This document shows, in pieces, positions 5,804 through 7,149 of a stretch of 7,149 nucleotides of DNA (the stretch's first letter is position 1; each line of letters begins with the position of its first letter). This DNA is from Dehalococcoidales bacterium (GTDB lineage Bacteria > Chloroflexota > Dehalococcoidia > Dehalococcoidales > RBG-16-60-22). The stretch spans positions 1 through 7,149 of the forward strand of contig DAOWCR010000057.1 in assembly GCA_030639445.1 (NCBI GenBank), given 5' to 3'. Both the position numbers and the translations under genes were made by a program. The notes beneath the pieces are model-generated. The model searched no databases. It was not told where the DNA came from and saw only the letters and a list, made by a program, of their open reading frames with translations.

Positions 5804-6838
5804 ATGAAAGTCGGCTTTGTCTACGACCCGGTCTACTTGAAACATGACACCGGGCAGCACCCGGAAAATGCCAGCCGGTTGGAAGCCGTAATTACCCACC
5901 TGGAGCAGACCGGGCTGAAACGGCAGTTAACCGCCATCAAACCCCGCCCGGCTACCATTAAAGAGCTATGCCTGGTCCACGATGAGCCGTACATCTCTTT
6001 TATCCGTGAGGCGGCGCAGAGAGGAGGCGGCTGGCTTGATGCCAGCACGGTAATCTCTTCCGGTTCCTACGAGGCCGCCCTTTATGCCGCCGGCGGCACC
6101 CTCAAGGCCGCCGAAGCCGTCATCAGTGGCCGGTTAGACCGCGCTTTCGCCCTGGTCAGACCCCCCGGCCACCACGCCACCGCCCGGCAGGCTATGGGCT
6201 TCTGCCTGTTCAATAACCTGGCCATCGCCGCGAAATACGCGCTGACCGAACATAATCTGGAACGAATCGCCATCATAGATTTTGATGTGCACCACGGCAA
6301 CGGGACCCAGGATATCTTTTACCATGACCCGCAGGTACTTTATATCTCGACCCACCAGTACCCTCACTTCCCGGGAACGGGCAGTCTGGAAGAAACCGGC
6401 CGCGGCCCCGCCAGGGGCACCACGGTCAATATCCCGCTGCGCAGTGGCTCCGGTGACGCTGAATACCGGCAGGCTTTTGAGCAAATCGTGGTACCGGCCA
6501 CCAGACGGTTTGCCCCGCAGCTTATCCTGGTCTCGGCCGGCTATGACGCCCACTGGGCCGACGAGCTGGCGCTGATGCAGGTAAGTGTCAGCGGCTTCGT
6601 CCGGATGATAGAGATGATTGCCGGACTGGCCGAGGAACTGTGCGGCGGCAAGCTGGTCTTCAGCCTGGAGGGCGGCTACAATATTAATGCCCTGGCGGCC
6701 TCGGTAAAAGCCACTTTTGAGGTGCTGCTCGGCCAGACCGATATTGAAGACCCGCTGGGCAAAACGCATTACCCCTGGGGCGCCCCCCTCGTTGCCCCCC
6801 TGCTCAAGGCATTAAAGGAAACTCATAATCTGTCATAG
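5804..6838 (+). CDS. Class II histone-deacetylase-like amidohydrolase (HDAC/AcuC/APAH superfamily)
   Basis: This 344-residue zinc hydrolase belongs to the family that removes acetyl or other acyl groups from amines: acetyl-lysine, acetylpolyamines or other small amides. All catalytic features are present: HPENASRLEA near the N terminus, the active-site His pair H123-H124 in RPPGHHA, GFCLFNNLAIAA, and IIDFDVHHGNGTQD with zinc ligands D161 and H163. Further on, STHQYPHFPGTG and SAGYDAH give the third ligand D248, and EGGYN gives the catalytic Tyr Y292. The full length matches single-domain bacterial members, with no signal peptide, so it is cytoplasmic. The HFPGTG loop and overall motif set point to the class II-like bacterial branch rather than AcuC proper. 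It ends the gene block, 11 bp after the exporter. Bacterial members act on varied substrates, and nothing in the window identifies this one; a role linked to the exporter's cargo is only a hypothesis. Confidence 0.93.
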   Translation: MKVGFVYDPVYLKHDTGQHPENASRLEAVITHLEQTGLKRQLTAIKPRPATIKELCLVHDEPYISFIREAAQRGGGWLDASTVISSGSYEAALYAAGGTLKAAEAVISGRLDRAFALVRPPGHHATARQAMGFCLFNNLAIAAKYALTEHNLERIAIIDFDVHHGNGTQDIFYHDPQVLYISTHQYPHFPGTGSLEETGRGPARGTTVNIPLRSGSGDAEYRQAFEQIVVPATRRFAPQLILVSAGYDAHWADELALMQVSVSGFVRMIEMIAGLAEELCGGKLVFSLEGGYNINALAASVKATFEVLLGQTDIEDPLGKTHYPWGAPLVAPLLKALKETHNLS

Positions 6839-6880
6839 AGTCTCTCCTTCTGACTTTCTCCCCTAAGATGATATATGGTG

Positions 6881-6956
6881 ACCTCACCCCCTGCCCCCCT
6901 CTCCTTTGATAAGGAGAGGGGGAATAGTTTTTAGAAGAGGGGTTTCACCCCTCTTA
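6881..6956 (-). repeat. Composite intergenic repeat, diverged copy B in inverted orientation
   Basis: Read on the + strand, the modules occur in mirror order to the other two copies: a C-tract tail (6881-6894), a perfect 12-bp palindrome arm pair (6895-6906 with 6911-6922, loop TGAT), a 10-bp spacer, and a short 8-bp hairpin (6935-6942 with 6948-6955, loop TTTCA). Sequence has drifted (CTCTCC in place of CTTCCCC), but order, arm lengths and spacing match. It lies about 42 bp after the deacetylase stop. Confidence 0.7.
6895..6932 (+). terminator. Probable rho-independent terminator of the gene block
   Basis: A perfect 12-bp GC-rich stem (6895-6906/6911-6922) with a TGAT loop is followed by AATAG and then a run of five T (6928-6932). 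It lies 56 bp after the stop of the last gene, and a second hairpin follows directly. The T run starts 5 bases late, so it is less than ideal. The structure is part of repeat copy B. Confidence 0.55.
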
Positions 6957-7070
6957 AACACCCGGTATTATTGACCCAGAGCAAGAAAAGTCCAGGAGAG
7001 GCAAAGCCGCCAAAGTAGGCTTACAGAGAGGTTCGGAGGGACAAACCTTAAATAGTGATTGCAGGGAGTT
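6957..7070. other. Non-coding segment between two facing repeat copies, no recognised feature
   Basis: About 114 bp with no open frame of note. It contains small possible stems: AAGCC (7004-7008) with GGCTT (7018-7022), and AGGTT (7029-7033) with AACCT (7044-7048). TTGACC at 6971-6976 resembles a -35 box, but no -10 is found 16-18 bp downstream. It is bounded on both sides by the small-hairpin ends of repeat copies B and C. I do not recognise an RNA family. Confidence 0.3.
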
Positions 7071-7096
7071 AAAGAGGGACTTCGTCCCTCTTTTTT
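7071..7096 (+). terminator. Rho-independent terminator-like hairpin within repeat copy C
   Basis: A perfect 10-bp stem (7071-7080 with 7084-7093, loop TTC) runs straight into six T (7091-7096). This is the best intrinsic terminator shape in the window, and could back up the one at 6895-6932. It is also the hairpin module of the repeat family, so the terminator role is inferred from shape. Confidence 0.55.
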
Positions 7097-7149
7097 ATCC
7101 TCCCCCTTCCCCTTATCAAGGGGAAGGGGGATAAAGGGGGATGGGGTTA
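7073..7149 (+). repeat. Composite intergenic repeat, copy C (same orientation as copy A)
   Basis: It has the same three modules as the copy at 183-261. The hairpin is at 7073-7091. The palindrome at 7102-7130 has arms identical to copy A and a central ATC. The G-tract tail at 7131-7149 differs from copy A by one base (T for C at 7132) over its length. The hairpin loop is TTC instead of GAA, meaning the hairpin is the reverse complement of that in copy A while the rest is direct. The similarity runs to the last base of the window, so the repeat may continue beyond it. Confidence 0.85.

Noticed and set aside
6134..6769. 211-codon open frame on the minus strand within the deacetylase gene
   Set aside because: It is antisense to a gene with all catalytic motifs intact, with no ribosome site and no recognisable domain.
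6868..6909. Short frame of 13 codons starting at an ATG after the deacetylase
   Set aside because: It has no ribosome site and runs straight into the repeat's C tracts, giving a Pro-rich peptide without support.
7001..7008. GCAAAGCC octamer reminiscent of the c-di-GMP-I (GEMM) riboswitch core
   Set aside because: The second conserved arm, the tetraloop/receptor and the flanking stem are absent, and no gene follows within the window.

Overview
The window looks like a piece of bacterial chromosome, probably from an uncultured Chloroflexota of the Dehalococcoidia type. That assignment is an inference. It rests on the split, compact SecD/SecF pair next to an HD-type tRNA nucleotidyltransferase, on the GC-rich coding style, and on G/C-tract palindromic repeats between genes. 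No rRNA or other strong phylogenetic marker is present.

Layout. Positions 1-174 hold the 3' end of an AT-richer gene (about 43% GC by hand count) for a K+-channel-like membrane protein. A repeat-rich spacer follows at 175-410. It contains a composite hairpin/palindrome/G-tract element, a run of four decayed units of about 26-31 bp, and then a well-formed sigma-70 type promoter almost abutting the next start codon. Five further genes and a sixth (411-6838) all read on the + strand: an HD-domain class II tRNA nucleotidyltransferase (CCA-adding type), secD, secF, a zinc-type CDF cation exporter, a LysE/RhtB-family exporter and a class II histone-deacetylase-like amidohydrolase. Gaps are 20 bp, a 1-bp overlap, 10 bp, 67 bp and 11 bp, so most or all of the block could be one transcript. 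The 3' spacer (6839-7149) holds two more copies of the composite repeat, one inverted and one direct. Their hairpins would also serve as terminators.

How the genes fit together. SecD and SecF form the proton-driven accessory complex of the Sec translocon. The nucleotidyltransferase matures or repairs tRNA 3' ends. The last three genes look like a small-molecule transport and deacylation group added behind the housekeeping genes. The LysE-like exporter and the deacetylase are tightly linked, and the CDF gene uses a Shine-Dalgarno sequence overlapping the secF stop.

The coding part is mostly ordinary. The most unusual content is the three-copy modular repeat family in the two spacers, with mirrored architecture and a G-quadruplex-capable tail. 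Within the genes, two points merit a look: an Asn in SecF where the proton-pathway Asp is expected, and a promoter placed so that the first gene may be leaderless. I found no clear sign of a wholly new enzymatic or defence system here.
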